From the NCBI RefSeq assembly GCF_029360725.1, contig NZ_JARKMY010000018.1:186001-250000 (forward strand): a stretch of 64,000 nt of DNA, read 5' to 3'. Both the position numbers and the translations under genes were made by a program. This DNA is from Chryseolinea sp. H1M3-3 (GTDB lineage: Bacteria > Bacteroidota > Bacteroidia > Cytophagales > Cyclobacteriaceae). The notes under the pieces were generated by a model that saw only the letters and a list, made by a program, of their open reading frames with translations, was not told where the DNA came from and searched no databases. Positions 25,873 through 37,600 of the stretch are shown here, piece after piece (the stretch's first letter is position 1; the number at the start of each line of letters is the position of its first letter).

Positions 25873-28800
25873 TCAATGCTTGACAAAATCAAACAAGCCC
25901 GCACGATCATTATTTCGGGATATGATTACTCGCTTTTTTCCAGTCTTGAAATTCAGCAAAGCCATGTCACGGATATCACCTGTCAACCAAACATTAGAAC
26001 GTGATGAATTTGTCGCTGCAACGATATTTCCATTTCTATAAGCAAGCAATATTCCAGTGGATGCATCACTTCTTCCTAGTTGCGGTTTAAATGGAAAAAA
26101 ATTACCGGCCACTAACAACTCTTTTTTTCCATCTCCATCAAAATCTTCATGTATAAATCCATTGATGCTTGACAATTGCGCTAAAAGTGGTAACGGCTTT
26201 AATGTGAATTTTCCTCCCACATTTTCTAACCAGCAAGATTTAAGTACATAAGCATTGAATTTATACGATTTCCCAAGCTGCTCTTTTGAAGCAATATCAT
26301 CAACAGTAGCCTTGGCGTAATCCTCATATTTGATAAATTTTTTACGAAGAGAACTAATTTGGTCCAGCACTTCGTCACGACTAGCCAATGGATAGCTGGT
26401 CCCTTTGATGAAGTAAGAAAGGAGAGGATCAAGTGTTCCATCCTGGTTAAAGTCGCCGACATTAAGTTGAACAGGTTCTTTTTCAGAAGCTTTGAATTGC
26501 AAATTTGTTCCTGCATTGCCTAAAAAATAATCCATATCACCATCATTGTCTATATCAGCCGGATATATGCTGCACCACCAACCGTGAGTCTTGTCCGTAT
26601 TGATCAAATCTTTTTGTTCAATCAATTTTCCCTTTTCGTTTTTAAAAATCCGGATGGGCATCCATTCCCCGACAACAATCAAGTCTGGCCAGGAGTCGTT
26701 GTTGAAGTCTGTCCAAACAGAGGCTGTAACCATTCCGACATTACCGATGTCCGGGTTGATTTTATTGGTCACATTCGAAAACTTAATAACTCCATTTTTA
26801 GAGTCGTTTTGAAGAATAAAACTGGTAGGAATGACTGCATATTTTGCCGGAACGTGCCTTCCTCCAACAAATAAATCAAGGTCGCCATCCTTATCAAAAT
26901 CAGCGGCAGTCACGCAGCTACCACTTGAAGTTTCTTGAGGGATTGCATTTGTTGCTTTGCTAAAATTTCCTTTTCCATCATTGGCATACAATCGGTCTTG
27001 GTAAAGCGGAGCACCTGCAATAAACTCACTGCCCCCACTGACGATATACAAATCCTGGTCTTCATCTCCATCTGCATCAAAGAAAAGCGCATTAACATCT
27101 TCAAATGCAACTTCTTGTTCCCATGGCTGAGATTCGGCCGGCGTAAAAGTTCCATCATCATGACCAAGAAAAAGTCGCGACGCCTGTCCTGAAGCACCAC
27201 CTAGAAAAATGTCATCACTACCATCCTTATTCACATCTCCTGTTGCAAGTGTACCACCAAGTTGGGAAAGCTGATAGTAGAGCAACCGTTGCATTTTAAA
27301 ATCTATAAATTTGTTTTCGACATGTTTAAAATCCAGTCCGGAATTTTTGGTGACATCATTCAAGACAACCGGGTCAGGTACGGCCCTAGTCTTTTTCCCA
27401 ACCGATTCAGACTTCCCCTGATCAATGATGATGGTTTGATTTGGCGATGCGTCGGTCACGATGGATTGTGAACCATCGGGCCAGATAACTTTTATGGCTT
27501 TGAGTCTTGAAGATCTACCGATACCAATGGTTAGATCCGGCGCCACGCTAGATGCATATCCTCTTGTAAAAAATGCTTCCTGAAAAATCTCTGCAGAATC
27601 TGTGGTAACATAAATTTTAGCGCCTACACCAAATGTGTTCGGTACTCGCCCCTTCAATTTAATTTTTATAAAACTATTCTTTTGAATTTCATTTTGGTTA
27701 TTCCTTAACACCGTGATTTGATCATTTAAATTGTTGGTCACTAAATCATGATCGCCATCATTATCGAGATCTGCATAAATTGCACCGTTAGAAACATGTC
27801 GTTGGGTGAGTCCCCATTGTTCAGACATATTTTCAAATTCAATTCCATTTTTATTTTTATACAGGTAATTGTTCAACCGTGTCACCGGCAATTGTTGAAT
27901 CAGATTCAGATAGTCTACTGTTTTGTTAGCAACTTTTGCTTCATTGTAGACAGTGCTTGTATATTTCATGAAATCGAGATTCGTAAAGTCCCTGAGATAC
28001 CCGTTTGTTACAAAGATGTCCTTTAGCCCATCGCTATCAATATCAACAAAAAACGGGGACCAACTCCAATCTGTATTAGATACACCCGCCAACTGACCGA
28101 CCTCACTGAACCTAGGCAATGAATCGTCCGCAAAGCCACGGTTTAATTGCAGCGTATTGCGCATATACTGGTGGTGATATCCACTATCGACCGCCAGCTT
28201 ATAGCGGTCGTATTCATCAGGCCCTTTCAACAGTTTTTGCCTGTAGTTATCTTCCGGCAGCATGTCAAGCACGAGGATTTCCTGAAGGCCGTCGTTGTTC
28301 ATGTCAGCGATGTCGGAACCCATTCCAAACTTCGATAAATGGCCGAACAGTTTGTGAGATACTTCCTTAAAGGTTCCGTCACGGTTATTGATGTAACAGA
28401 AATCCTGTTCTTCATAATCATTGGTCACATAGATGTCGGGCCAATTGTCAAAATTCAAATCGCTAATCGCAGCGCTGAGTCCAAAATTTAACCCGCTGCC
28501 ATGGAAACCGGCTTTTTCGCTCACCTCTGTAAACTTAATTTCGGTGGTCCCAATACGCGAGTCATTACGGAATAGTTTATTTCCAAAGTAGGGATGCCTT
28601 AAGTTCCGAAGCCGGCGCGTGTTAAAGAATGCGGTATAAAACATGTTCGCGTGGTTTACCAGAAACATGTCCAGGTCATTATCCAAATCGTAGTCAAAAA
28701 AATATGCCTGCGTAGAAAAAATCCCGATGGCATCCAGCCCATATTCTTTAGCGCGTTCAGTGAACGTAGGCACACCTCCTGGCTCACAACGATTGTTGAT

Positions 28801-29280
28801 GAACAATTGATTTGCTCTTCCAGGATAGTCTTTGACGATCGGTAGATTATAGCCTTCGCCCGGTGCATTCCCGGAATAACATACATAAATATCAAGCCAA
28901 CCGTCGCCGTTGATGTCCGCCATTGTCACACCTGTCTTCCAACCCTTTCTACCTTCGGTTTTTGTAGTTGCAGTAACGTCTTCAAATTTCCAAGCCCCCT
29001 TATTAAGATAAAGTTTATTGGACACTGAATTACCTGAAAAATATAAGTCGGTTAATCCATCGTTATTGATATCGCCAGCAGCAATACCCGCACCGTTGTA
29101 GGTGTACTCGTAGGTCAGGATATTAGTGTGTTGGGTCTCCTCGATATCATTGCGAAAATTCAGTCCAGTTTGTTCTGCGAAGAGCTCAGTAAATTGTTTC
29201 TTGTCCGATGTGCACTGAAAAAATATAACGCCGACAATTGCAATAAAAATTAGGATTGAAAACTTCAAGACGACTTTCAT
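25873..29280 (-). CDS. CRTAC1-type VCBS/ASPIC-UnbV lipoprotein, second copy
   Basis: A 1135-aa surface or periplasmic lipoprotein with lipobox IFFQC near residue 23. It has many FG-GAP/VCBS repeats with calcium-binding DxNxDG loops (GDINNDGLTDLYF, ADLDNDGDHDLV, ATGDVNKDGSDDIFL), giving an integrin-like beta propeller. In the middle is an ASPIC/UnbV domain (FGVGAKIYV and IKVIWPDGSQS, near 550-620). Such giant lipoproteins often follow SusC/SusD in Cytophagales. Their role is unproven, perhaps glycan binding. It lies 17 bp after the first copy, is clearly paralogous to it, and is likely in the same operon. Confidence 0.88.
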   Translation of the reverse strand: MKVVLKFSILIFIAIVGVIFFQCTSDKKQFTELFAEQTGLNFRNDIEETQHTNILTYEYTYNGAGIAAGDINNDGLTDLYFSGNSVSNKLYLNKGAWKFEDVTATTKTEGRKGWKTGVTMADINGDGWLDIYVCYSGNAPGEGYNLPIVKDYPGRANQLFINNRCEPGGVPTFTERAKEYGLDAIGIFSTQAYFFDYDLDNDLDMFLVNHANMFYTAFFNTRRLRNLRHPYFGNKLFRNDSRIGTTEIKFTEVSEKAGFHGSGLNFGLSAAISDLNFDNWPDIYVTNDYEEQDFCYINNRDGTFKEVSHKLFGHLSKFGMGSDIADMNNDGLQEILVLDMLPEDNYRQKLLKGPDEYDRYKLAVDSGYHHQYMRNTLQLNRGFADDSLPRFSEVGQLAGVSNTDWSWSPFFVDIDSDGLKDIFVTNGYLRDFTNLDFMKYTSTVYNEAKVANKTVDYLNLIQQLPVTRLNNYLYKNKNGIEFENMSEQWGLTQRHVSNGAIYADLDNDGDHDLVTNNLNDQITVLRNNQNEIQKNSFIKIKLKGRVPNTFGVGAKIYVTTDSAEIFQEAFFTRGYASSVAPDLTIGIGRSSRLKAIKVIWPDGSQSIVTDASPNQTIIIDQGKSESVGKKTRAVPDPVVLNDVTKNSGLDFKHVENKFIDFKMQRLLYYQLSQLGGTLATGDVNKDGSDDIFLGGASGQASRLFLGHDDGTFTPAESQPWEQEVAFEDVNALFFDADGDEDQDLYIVSGGSEFIAGAPLYQDRLYANDGKGNFSKATNAIPQETSSGSCVTAADFDKDGDLDLFVGGRHVPAKYAVIPTSFILQNDSKNGVIKFSNVTNKINPDIGNVGMVTASVWTDFNNDSWPDLIVVGEWMPIRIFKNEKGKLIEQKDLINTDKTHGWWCSIYPADIDNDGDMDYFLGNAGTNLQFKASEKEPVQLNVGDFNQDGTLDPLLSYFIKGTSYPLASRDEVLDQISSLRKKFIKYEDYAKATVDDIASKEQLGKSYKFNAYVLKSCWLENVGGKFTLKPLPLLAQLSSINGFIHEDFDGDGKKELLVAGNFFPFKPQLGRSDASTGILLAYRNGNIVAATNSSRSNVWLTGDIRDMALLNFKTGKKRVIISRNNDRAGLFDFVKH

Positions 29281-29297
29281 TTGTTCACGTAAAGCAA

Positions 29298-32200
29298 CTA
29301 CCGATTAACAGCAATTGCCAATTGATTAAATTCCAAACTGCGATGATGCCCATTATTGTCATAGACTAAAATCTTCGTCACGGAAGGGGGGACATTTACA
29401 CTTCGTGTTGATTGAGTAAGGTAGCCGGAACCATAATAAAACTCAACCTTTTCCTTTTTACCAAAATCGTGGTAGAATTCTCCCCAGCTTTCCAAAGGCA
29501 AAGGCTCAAAAAAACGAGAAGGCTTTTTCTCAGAGACAAAAACTTTAACGCTATCCTGGTTCTGGGTTGCAATGATTAACTCCTGCCCCGATCCGTTTCT
29601 AATTCGCCCAAGGGCCTTCGCGTCACCGTCAACTTTAAAACCACTTTTTAAGAATGGCGTCGTGACAAAGTCACCTTTCCCGTTGCCAAGAAATATCAGC
29701 CCAGTTCCCGCATCATACCTCCCGGAAAAAACCTCATTGCCATAATCATTTCCAATCATCAACACGTCGAGATTTCCATCTGAATTTATATCCGTCACGG
29801 TCACGCCGTTTACCGGCGAGACTTGAGCTGCTTTAGGTAAAGGCTTCATCAAAAATTTCCCATTGCCGGTATTCTCTACATAACTTGTTTGGGAATAATT
29901 TGCTACCAAAACCCGCATTCCCGTGGTGTCATACGGTTTCAGCAAATCCTCCATTGATGTTGCCCCGTATTGCTTATAGCTACTAAATTGATTTCTGAAT
30001 TTTGGACTTTGACCATTGAGTTCGTCCCAAAAGTGAACGGGAAATTCTTGCATACCACCCGCTTCAGATTTGAAATAGCAACTTAGAATAGCGTCCATAC
30101 TTCCGTTATCGTCAAAGTCTTTTGCGTATACCCGTAGCGGTTGTTTTTCGGAAATACGATAATAATTATTCATTCCAAGATTACCAACCATGTAGTCTGT
30201 GTCGCCATCTTTATCAAAATCGGCACCTGTGATGCTGTTCCACCAACCCTTATAATTTTCTAAGCTCGAATTTTCAATGTATTGCAACGTGCCGTCAATA
30301 TTTTTAAAAAATGTGATGGGCATAAATTCGCCAACAACAATTAAGTCGGTCTTACCGTCGTTGTTAAAATCGGTCCATAGCGCATCAGTAACCATTCCAG
30401 CACGTTTTAAGCCGGGCGCGCTTGCATCGGTAACGTCGGTAAATTTACCCTGGTCATTCCTTAGCAAATAACTTTCTGGCGACACTGGATAAGATCCGGC
30501 TACTACCCTTCCACCAACAAACAAATCAAGATCACCATCGGCATCGAAATCACTTGCACGTACGCAAGAACCACTTGCTATAGTGGATGGCAACGCCTTT
30601 GAATCTAATTTAAATTTGCCGTTACCATCGTTGGCATAAAATCTGTCTTCATAACGTTGCTCGCCTGCTTCACCTTCGTAGCTTCCGCTTACAACATATA
30701 AATCAAGATCGTGATCATTGTCAGCGTCGAACAGCAACATTCCCTCATCCTCCGATTTATTTTCCGTGGTCTTCACGATCGGTGAAGCGATGAAGATCCC
30801 ATTTTTATTTTGAATAAACTGGGTGGCGTTAAACAGGGAGGAACCACCTACAATAAAATCCTCAAGCTTGTCTCCATTTACATCACCAATAGCAATGCTG
30901 GGGCCCGCTTGGGAAAATTTATGTGGAAGTGTTCGTTGTCTGTAGAAATCGATTTTATCCCACTCCTGATGTTTATATTTAATTCCAATGCTCTTTGAAA
31001 TTTCTTTTACCAACACGTTTGGAGCGGCCCCATGATCATTGTCTTCAAGAGGCTGCGCATCTTTATGATTGATGGTCAAGACTTGATTTGCATTTACATT
31101 GTATAAAGTCTGACAATTTCCATTAGGCCACTGGACTGTGATTGTGTCAACAGAAGTATTGGTTCCTACACCAAAATGCATTACATCTTCCACAGTAGAT
31201 AAATATCCGCGATAAATAGAATGATCCTGAAACTGCGTTGTACTGTTATAATTTAAAGTCACTTTTGCACCGAGACCTGATTTGTTTTTAAGATCTCCTG
31301 CCAAACGGATTCTCAAATAATTATTTTGTGATTTTGAGTCATCGCCATGATACAACGTATTTTCATATAGAAACGATACATCATTGATGTTATTGACAAC
31401 GTAGTCCAAATCGCCATCATTATCCAGGTCAGCAAACGCAGCACCATTTGAAAACGACGGTGTGTACATTCCCCACGCTTTGGTTTGATCTTTGAAAGAA
31501 AAATTGCCGTGATTTTGGAACGCGTAGTTCGATACTTTTAAAACTGGAATAGAGTCAATTAAAGATCTGTGGTTATTGAAAGCTCCCACTTCGCGCTTGA
31601 ACATCACATAGTCTTTGTCAGTCACATCTTTGGGAAATCCGTTCGTTATTAACAGATCACGGTGTCCGTCATTATCAACATCCATGAATAGCGACGACCA
31701 ACTCCATTCTGTTTGATGAATGCCCGCCATTTGGCCGATTTCACTGAATGTTCCGTCGCCATTGTTTGCATGCAGCATGTTACGCATGTACTGAAATTCA
31801 TAACCGTACTCAACGTTGTTGATATACGTAAAGTAGGTTGCACCTGCACCCGATACCGTTTTTCTCCGAAGGTTATTTTCGGGAAGCATATCCAGCGTTA
31901 TGATGTCGAGAAACCGGTCATTATTCACATCGGCAATATCAATGCCCATGGAGAATAACGATTGATGCTTCAGTCGGTCTTTAATTTCATTTGTAAATGT
32001 TCCATCGCGATTGTTGATATACAACACATCGTTAGACACATAATCATTTCCAATGTAAATATCTGGCCATCCATCCCCATTGATATCAGCAATGCCTAGT
32101 CCTAAACCATATCCCTCGATCAAAATCCCTGCTTCTAGGGTGACATCCGTAAAAGAGCCATTCCCATTATTCCGGTATAAGCGATCGTTATTAAGTGCGG

Positions 32201-32834
32201 TACCATCCATAATGCGAGACCTATAGTTGCTTGGAATTTTGTCGCTCTCAAGATTTGTCAATACATATAGGTCAAGATCTCCATCTTTATCGTAGTCAAA
32301 GAACGCCGCGTTTTGGCTATAACCAGTATCAGCTACACCAAACTTGGTTGCTTCATCTTTAAAAACGGGAATGCCTTGAGCATCGATACCTTTATTGATA
32401 AAGAGCGTATTTGCTCTTTTCGCTGAGTCCTCATCAATGGTAGCACATACATAAATATCCAGCATCCCATCTTCGTTGACATCGGCCAAGGCGACACCTG
32501 AGTTCCATTTCCCCTGTGCACCAATTCCTGCTATCTCTGAAACATCTTCAAATTTCAATCCTCCTCTGTTCAGATACAGCCGGTTGGGCACCATGTTGCC
32601 GCTAAAAAAAATATCACTGAGGTTATCGTTGTTAAAGTCACCAATGGCTACAGCCCCACCGTGGTACATGTATTGCACTGTCAGGATGTTGATGGAATCT
32701 TTTTCTTCAACACTATTTACAAAGTTGATCCCGGAATGTTCCGGTGGAACCAGTTTGAATAAAGTATTTTTATCTTCGGAACAATTCGCGAAGAGAATGA
32801 TTATAATCAAAATCAAAAAAATTCTACTAAGCAT
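29298..32834 (-). CDS. CRTAC1-type VCBS/ASPIC-UnbV lipoprotein, first copy
   Basis: A 1178-aa lipoprotein with lipobox LFANC near residue 18. It has the same plan as its downstream paralogue: two blocks of VCBS/FG-GAP repeats (VAIGDFNNDNLSDIFF, ADINGDGWPDIYI, ASDFDADGDLDLFV), separated by an ASPIC/UnbV domain (LGAKVTL and TVQWPNGNCQT). The frame also opens with TTG at 32840. The ATG at 32834 is preferred because it directly starts a compact lipoprotein signal. A terminator-like hairpin between susD and this gene (32851-32883) suggests lower or separately controlled expression. Substrate and function are unknown. Confidence 0.88.
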   Translation of the reverse strand: MLSRIFLILIIIILFANCSEDKNTLFKLVPPEHSGINFVNSVEEKDSINILTVQYMYHGGAVAIGDFNNDNLSDIFFSGNMVPNRLYLNRGGLKFEDVSEIAGIGAQGKWNSGVALADVNEDGMLDIYVCATIDEDSAKRANTLFINKGIDAQGIPVFKDEATKFGVADTGYSQNAAFFDYDKDGDLDLYVLTNLESDKIPSNYRSRIMDGTALNNDRLYRNNGNGSFTDVTLEAGILIEGYGLGLGIADINGDGWPDIYIGNDYVSNDVLYINNRDGTFTNEIKDRLKHQSLFSMGIDIADVNNDRFLDIITLDMLPENNLRRKTVSGAGATYFTYINNVEYGYEFQYMRNMLHANNGDGTFSEIGQMAGIHQTEWSWSSLFMDVDNDGHRDLLITNGFPKDVTDKDYVMFKREVGAFNNHRSLIDSIPVLKVSNYAFQNHGNFSFKDQTKAWGMYTPSFSNGAAFADLDNDGDLDYVVNNINDVSFLYENTLYHGDDSKSQNNYLRIRLAGDLKNKSGLGAKVTLNYNSTTQFQDHSIYRGYLSTVEDVMHFGVGTNTSVDTITVQWPNGNCQTLYNVNANQVLTINHKDAQPLEDNDHGAAPNVLVKEISKSIGIKYKHQEWDKIDFYRQRTLPHKFSQAGPSIAIGDVNGDKLEDFIVGGSSLFNATQFIQNKNGIFIASPIVKTTENKSEDEGMLLFDADNDHDLDLYVVSGSYEGEAGEQRYEDRFYANDGNGKFKLDSKALPSTIASGSCVRASDFDADGDLDLFVGGRVVAGSYPVSPESYLLRNDQGKFTDVTDASAPGLKRAGMVTDALWTDFNNDGKTDLIVVGEFMPITFFKNIDGTLQYIENSSLENYKGWWNSITGADFDKDGDTDYMVGNLGMNNYYRISEKQPLRVYAKDFDDNGSMDAILSCYFKSEAGGMQEFPVHFWDELNGQSPKFRNQFSSYKQYGATSMEDLLKPYDTTGMRVLVANYSQTSYVENTGNGKFLMKPLPKAAQVSPVNGVTVTDINSDGNLDVLMIGNDYGNEVFSGRYDAGTGLIFLGNGKGDFVTTPFLKSGFKVDGDAKALGRIRNGSGQELIIATQNQDSVKVFVSEKKPSRFFEPLPLESWGEFYHDFGKKEKVEFYYGSGYLTQSTRSVNVPPSVTKILVYDNNGHHRSLEFNQLAIAVNR

Positions 32835-32850
32835 GCTCAATTATTGAGAT

Positions 32851-32883
32851 AAAAAAAGCCACCTGGTTTTTCCAGATGGCTTT
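32851..32883 (-). terminator. Terminator-like hairpin between susD and the VCBS genes
   Basis: On the minus strand a 12-bp stem with one G-T pair (AAAGCCATCTGG/CCAGGTGGCTTT) and a short loop is followed by a T run. It lies 17 bp beyond the susD stop. It may attenuate rather than block transcription into the lipoprotein genes. Confidence 0.82.
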
Positions 32884-32899
32884 AAGATCAGCTTAACGG

Positions 32900-34663
32900 T
32901 TAATATAAAGGATTCTGTATTAACTCACTGTTACGGTTAATTTCTTCCAAACTTATGGGGAGAAAATACATTTTATTCTCCCACTTTCTATCCTGAACTT
33001 TATTAAGAGAATATTCCACAGGTCCTGCAAGGGGATCTTCAATCACAATTCCGTTTGCATTCCTTCCCATCGCCTGAGGCGCAATCATCCAGCGTCGAAT
33101 ATCAAAATACCTGTGTTGTTCAAAGGCAAGTTCGATTCGCCTTTCGTTTCGATATCGATCTTTAAGTGCCGTGCCTGTTTCAGTAATGTCCGGCATTCCG
33201 GCTCTTTCACGTAACATATTTAGGTAGAGCTTTGCTTCGTCATCTTCATTGAGTTCGATGCATGCTTCAGCATAATTTAAGAGGATTTCACCGTATCGTA
33301 AAAAATGCCATGGTGCCTCTTGATTTCCCCCTGCAGCTGCGTACTCATGCACCACTGTCGGATCAATAAATTTTCTAAGATAATATCCAGAATAGCCACC
33401 ATTCCAATCTTCGATAGGTCCGTCTCGCGTGTCCAATCCAGGCGTCCAAACACCGGGAGCTGTTTCTACAGAGCGAATTATTATTTTCCCGTCAGGGTCA
33501 ATATCTTTAACGTCGCTTGGTCTAGGTCTCCATGGAGCCTGATCATACAAAATACTTGCAGCAAATCTGGGATCTCTATTTTCATACGGAGCATTTGCAT
33601 GTGTTGGATTATTCCAGTCGAACTTGGTGCCATCTACCATCTCATAGTCATCGACAAGCTCTTGTATCGGTGTATTTCCACCCCAGTTATGGTAGCCGTT
33701 GGGGCCATTCGCTAATCCGGGAAGTGCACCATCTTCCCAGCCACGACTCTTAATAAAAAAGCGACTGAATATTGCTTCCTTACTGTCTTTAATCAAAAAT
33801 AGGTCGGTATAATCCTTTACTGGACTACCTGTGTTTTGTAGGCTGTATATACCTAGATCAATCACTGCTTTTGCAGCCTCCTTCGCAGCCTGCCACTTTT
33901 CCGCTCTTGCTCCGGTAGTTGATATAAGCTCTGGATTAGCAAACGACCCTGCCCAAGTAGGATCATTGTACAGATCGCTAGCGGCGTAAAGAAGAATGCG
34001 AGCCTTTAACGCCAATGCAGCACCACGTGTAGCTCTACCGATGTCTCCCTCACCTGATGGATAAGTCAGCGGTAGCAACGAAGCGGCCAAATCGCATTCG
34101 CTTACGATGTATTGTATACACTCCTGTAACGAGCTCCTTGGAATATTAAACTCATCCTTTAATTGGTAGGCTTTTGTAACCAAAGGAACACCTCCGTAAA
34201 GTCGAACTAGGTTATGATAAAAATATGCATTCAAAAAATGGACCTCACCTTCAAGGCGATCTTTCCAGGATGTTTCAACAAATGGCACCTCCTCAATTTT
34301 TTCTTTAAAAAGATTAACCTGTCTAATTCTTCGATAGAGGACGGTCCAATTGAATTCGTCAAAGTCCCCTCGCGAAAAAGAACCAACATCTGCAGATGTT
34401 AGATTTGATTGAACCACCTGCGCCGACCCATAGTTATGAATGAATTGAGATTCATCGGCCAAAGAGCCAAGCATGAGTTCTCTAAGCCCATGATTTAGTC
34501 CCCGATACATTTCATTCACGAATGCCTCCACCAAGGCTGGATCCTTCCAGACAGCAGCCTCCCCAAATCGATCTTCTGGTTCGGGGTTGAGAAAGTCGGT
34601 ATTACATGAGGTGGCATTCAGAATAAATATAATAGCAATGATGTATTTTATGATATTTTTCAT
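32900..34663 (-). CDS. SusD/RagB-family glycan-binding outer membrane lipoprotein
   Basis: A 587-aa lipoprotein (lipobox LNATSC near 20) of the SusD/RagB family, which forms the lid of a SusC transporter and captures glycan at the cell surface. The N-terminal TPR-like part has FLNAYFYHNLVRLYGGVPLVTKAY near 150. The C-terminal half ends with RRIELAFEQHRYFDIRRWM, typical of the family, and a final ENKMYFLPISLEEINRN. It starts 11 bp after susC and belongs to the same transcript. The bound sugar cannot be read from the sequence. Confidence 0.95.
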   Translation of the reverse strand: MKNIIKYIIAIIFILNATSCNTDFLNPEPEDRFGEAAVWKDPALVEAFVNEMYRGLNHGLRELMLGSLADESQFIHNYGSAQVVQSNLTSADVGSFSRGDFDEFNWTVLYRRIRQVNLFKEKIEEVPFVETSWKDRLEGEVHFLNAYFYHNLVRLYGGVPLVTKAYQLKDEFNIPRSSLQECIQYIVSECDLAASLLPLTYPSGEGDIGRATRGAALALKARILLYAASDLYNDPTWAGSFANPELISTTGARAEKWQAAKEAAKAVIDLGIYSLQNTGSPVKDYTDLFLIKDSKEAIFSRFFIKSRGWEDGALPGLANGPNGYHNWGGNTPIQELVDDYEMVDGTKFDWNNPTHANAPYENRDPRFAASILYDQAPWRPRPSDVKDIDPDGKIIIRSVETAPGVWTPGLDTRDGPIEDWNGGYSGYYLRKFIDPTVVHEYAAAGGNQEAPWHFLRYGEILLNYAEACIELNEDDEAKLYLNMLRERAGMPDITETGTALKDRYRNERRIELAFEQHRYFDIRRWMIAPQAMGRNANGIVIEDPLAGPVEYSLNKVQDRKWENKMYFLPISLEEINRNSELIQNPLY

Positions 34664-34674
34664 AGGTTGATCAG

Positions 34675-37600
34675 TTAGAAGGTTAGATTAACACCTACGT
34701 TAAAAGTCTTCTTTTGCGGATAAACAGTACCGTCCTGATTATCAGTTTCCGGATCAAAAACCTTAAAACTGTCAAATGTCAGAAGATTAATGGCATTGAC
34801 GTATAGGCGTGCCGTTCCGAGTCCAATTTTGTTGACCAGCTCTGATGGGAAAGTGTAGCCCAACTGGATATTCTTCAAACGGATATAGTCCGTGTTTCTG
34901 AACCAATATGTATTGGCTTGGGAAATCCAGTATTCATCCTCTCTATTGAAGGTTCGTGGTTTTTCCGAACTGGGGTTTTCAGATGTCCATCTCCCGTCGG
35001 CAAAATCCTGGAGGTAATTTCCAAAATCTCCAGATTGCGTTCTAATATAAGAACGTGCACCTGCTGCCCCCTGGAATAGAAGGTTAAAGTCAAAATTCTT
35101 GTACTGAACGTCCAAGGTAAATCCTCCTTGAAATCTTGGGATCGTATTGTTTTCCAAACGTATTTTGTCGTTTGAATTTATTTGTCCGTCTCCGTTGACA
35201 TCTTCAAAAATTATGTCGCCGGGTTGGGCGCCAGACCAATGAGGATAAGCGTTCACCGCTGCATCATCTTTGAATACTCCAATTGCCTTGTACATCAATA
35301 AGCCATCGAGTACATCTGGATTATTATAAGGTCTGCCCGTTCTCATTTGCCAAGGGAAATTTGTAGCAGGCTCATCCATAAAAATTACTTTGTTTTTGGA
35401 ATATCCTCCGTTGACGCCCACTTGAAAGTTCAATTCTCCTACTTGCCCTGCATAACTTACTAAGAAATCAAAACCGCGATTCCGAAGCTTTCCAATGTTT
35501 TCGCGCGGAGGGTCAAATCCGGCTGTTGTTGGAATTGACGCGTTGCGGCGGATGAGCATCTTTGATCTTATGTTATTAAAATAATCCAGCTCGAATGATA
35601 TTTTTCCACCGAATAACATACCCTCTAACCCAATGTTGCTGTTGTTTGCAACTTCCCAGGTGATGTCAGGATTCGCGACAGGAAAAGTGGTGGGCGTGAT
35701 GGACGTGGTCAATGTTGTGTAGTCAAAAATGTATCCATCGCCAAATCCAAAATTGTTGGCAAATTGGAACTCGTCATAGTAAACGTTCGTCGGGTGCATT
35801 CTATCATTTCCCAATTGTCCCCATGAACCTCTGATTTTAAGCCGATCTACAAACGATGCATCTTGCATAAAATTTTCCTCAGATATAACCCATCCAGCGG
35901 ACACACCTGGGAAGAAGCCCCATCGCGCATTTTCAGGGAAAATATAGGAGGCATCATATCGCCAAACCATTTCAAGAAGGTATTTTTCATGTAAGCCATA
36001 ATTAATCCGTCCAAAATAATTTAGCCTGGTTCGTTTATATAATTTACCATCGGTAATGGTTCCGTTGGAGGCATTTGTACTCAGATTTCTCGTTCCAGCA
36101 AACAATTCATCAACAGCTGTAGAGATGAATGCATTTCTAAAAGCTTGAAACTGATTTCCTTTAAGTACTTGTTTCTCTGTTCCCACCATCAACCCTAAAG
36201 AATGGATTCCAAACTCTTTGGTATAATTTATATATGCATTGGTGGTCATCCCCGAGGTCCTTTCAAATTCTTCTTGCAGCTCGGGCGTGTTGAGACCCCG
36301 TTGCGAGCGTAGCAATACTGGTTCTCCGTTAGTGTCAACGCTATCATAGTCCCATGTATATAAGTACCATGGTGTCCGGAACCTTTTTATGGGGCGGAAT
36401 GATTCATCCAAGGCCAAATTAAAAGTAAGGTTCAAGCCTTTCACCCCGGGTACATCAAATTTACCCTTGAGGTTGCTTTGAAACACACTGTTCACATCAT
36501 TAACATAACCAGTGGCCGGTGTACTGATTACTACAGGGTTATCACCATTTTCAATATCCGGTCCCGGTAATCCGTTTGGCCAATAGGCAGGCAAGTTAGG
36601 TTTCCCCCTAATCAACATTCGAAATATGGTGCTAGCGGCCCTTGTGGGATACGTACGTTGCTCCTGTCTGCCAGACAAGTCTACTGAAAGCGAAAAGTAA
36701 TCGTTAATTTTTGCATCGATGTTAGAGCGAAAATTGTATTGCTTATACTTTGTTCCACTATTTCGATATACCCCATCTTCACTTAGCGTTCCGAGTGAAA
36801 CGTAATATTTCACTTGTTCAGAGCCGCCTGATACAGTTAGCGTGGCCATATCTTGTAATGCGACAGGCTTAATCACAGCATCATACCAGTCAGTATTTGG
36901 ATATCGCCAAGGATCTGATCCATCTCTATACTTTTGAATATCCTCATCCGAATAACGAGGTGCATTTCCCCGATATTCATCAATTTCATTTAGCATAGTG
37001 GCATACGTCGCCGCATCGGTTACCTCGGGCAAACGGGTAGGTCGGTTAAACCCTAAGTTGTAGTTAAAACCAATTTGCGGCTTTCCTTCCTTTCCTCTTT
37101 TCGTTGTAACCAGGATTACGCCATTCGCGGCTTGTGCTCCATAAATTGCCGCCGAACCATCTTTCAGGATGGTGATACTTTCAATGTCAGCAGGATTGAG
37201 CCGATCTAGACCACCGGTTCTATTCGCAATGCCATCAATGACAATCAATGCAGAAGGATTTCCCGTCGTGTTTGTTCCCCGAACTCTGATTTGTGAGGCA
37301 TCATTCCCTGGCTCGCCCGATCTGTTTATAAAAATTGTGCCGGGCAGACGTCCGGTTAGCGCATTTGAAAGATTGGCAACAGGTGCCTGTGAGATCACAT
37401 CACTTTTAACCGAAGTCACCGCGCCGGTGATAGTTGTCTTCTTTTGTTCACCGTATCCTACGACCACCACTTCCTGCAAAGATTGCACATCCATGGCCAT
37501 CTTAACATTTACAGTTGTCTGGTTGCCAACTTGTATTTCCTGGCTCTGATAACCAATGAAACTGAAAACTAGAATGCTGTTTTCATCCGGCACCTCGAGG

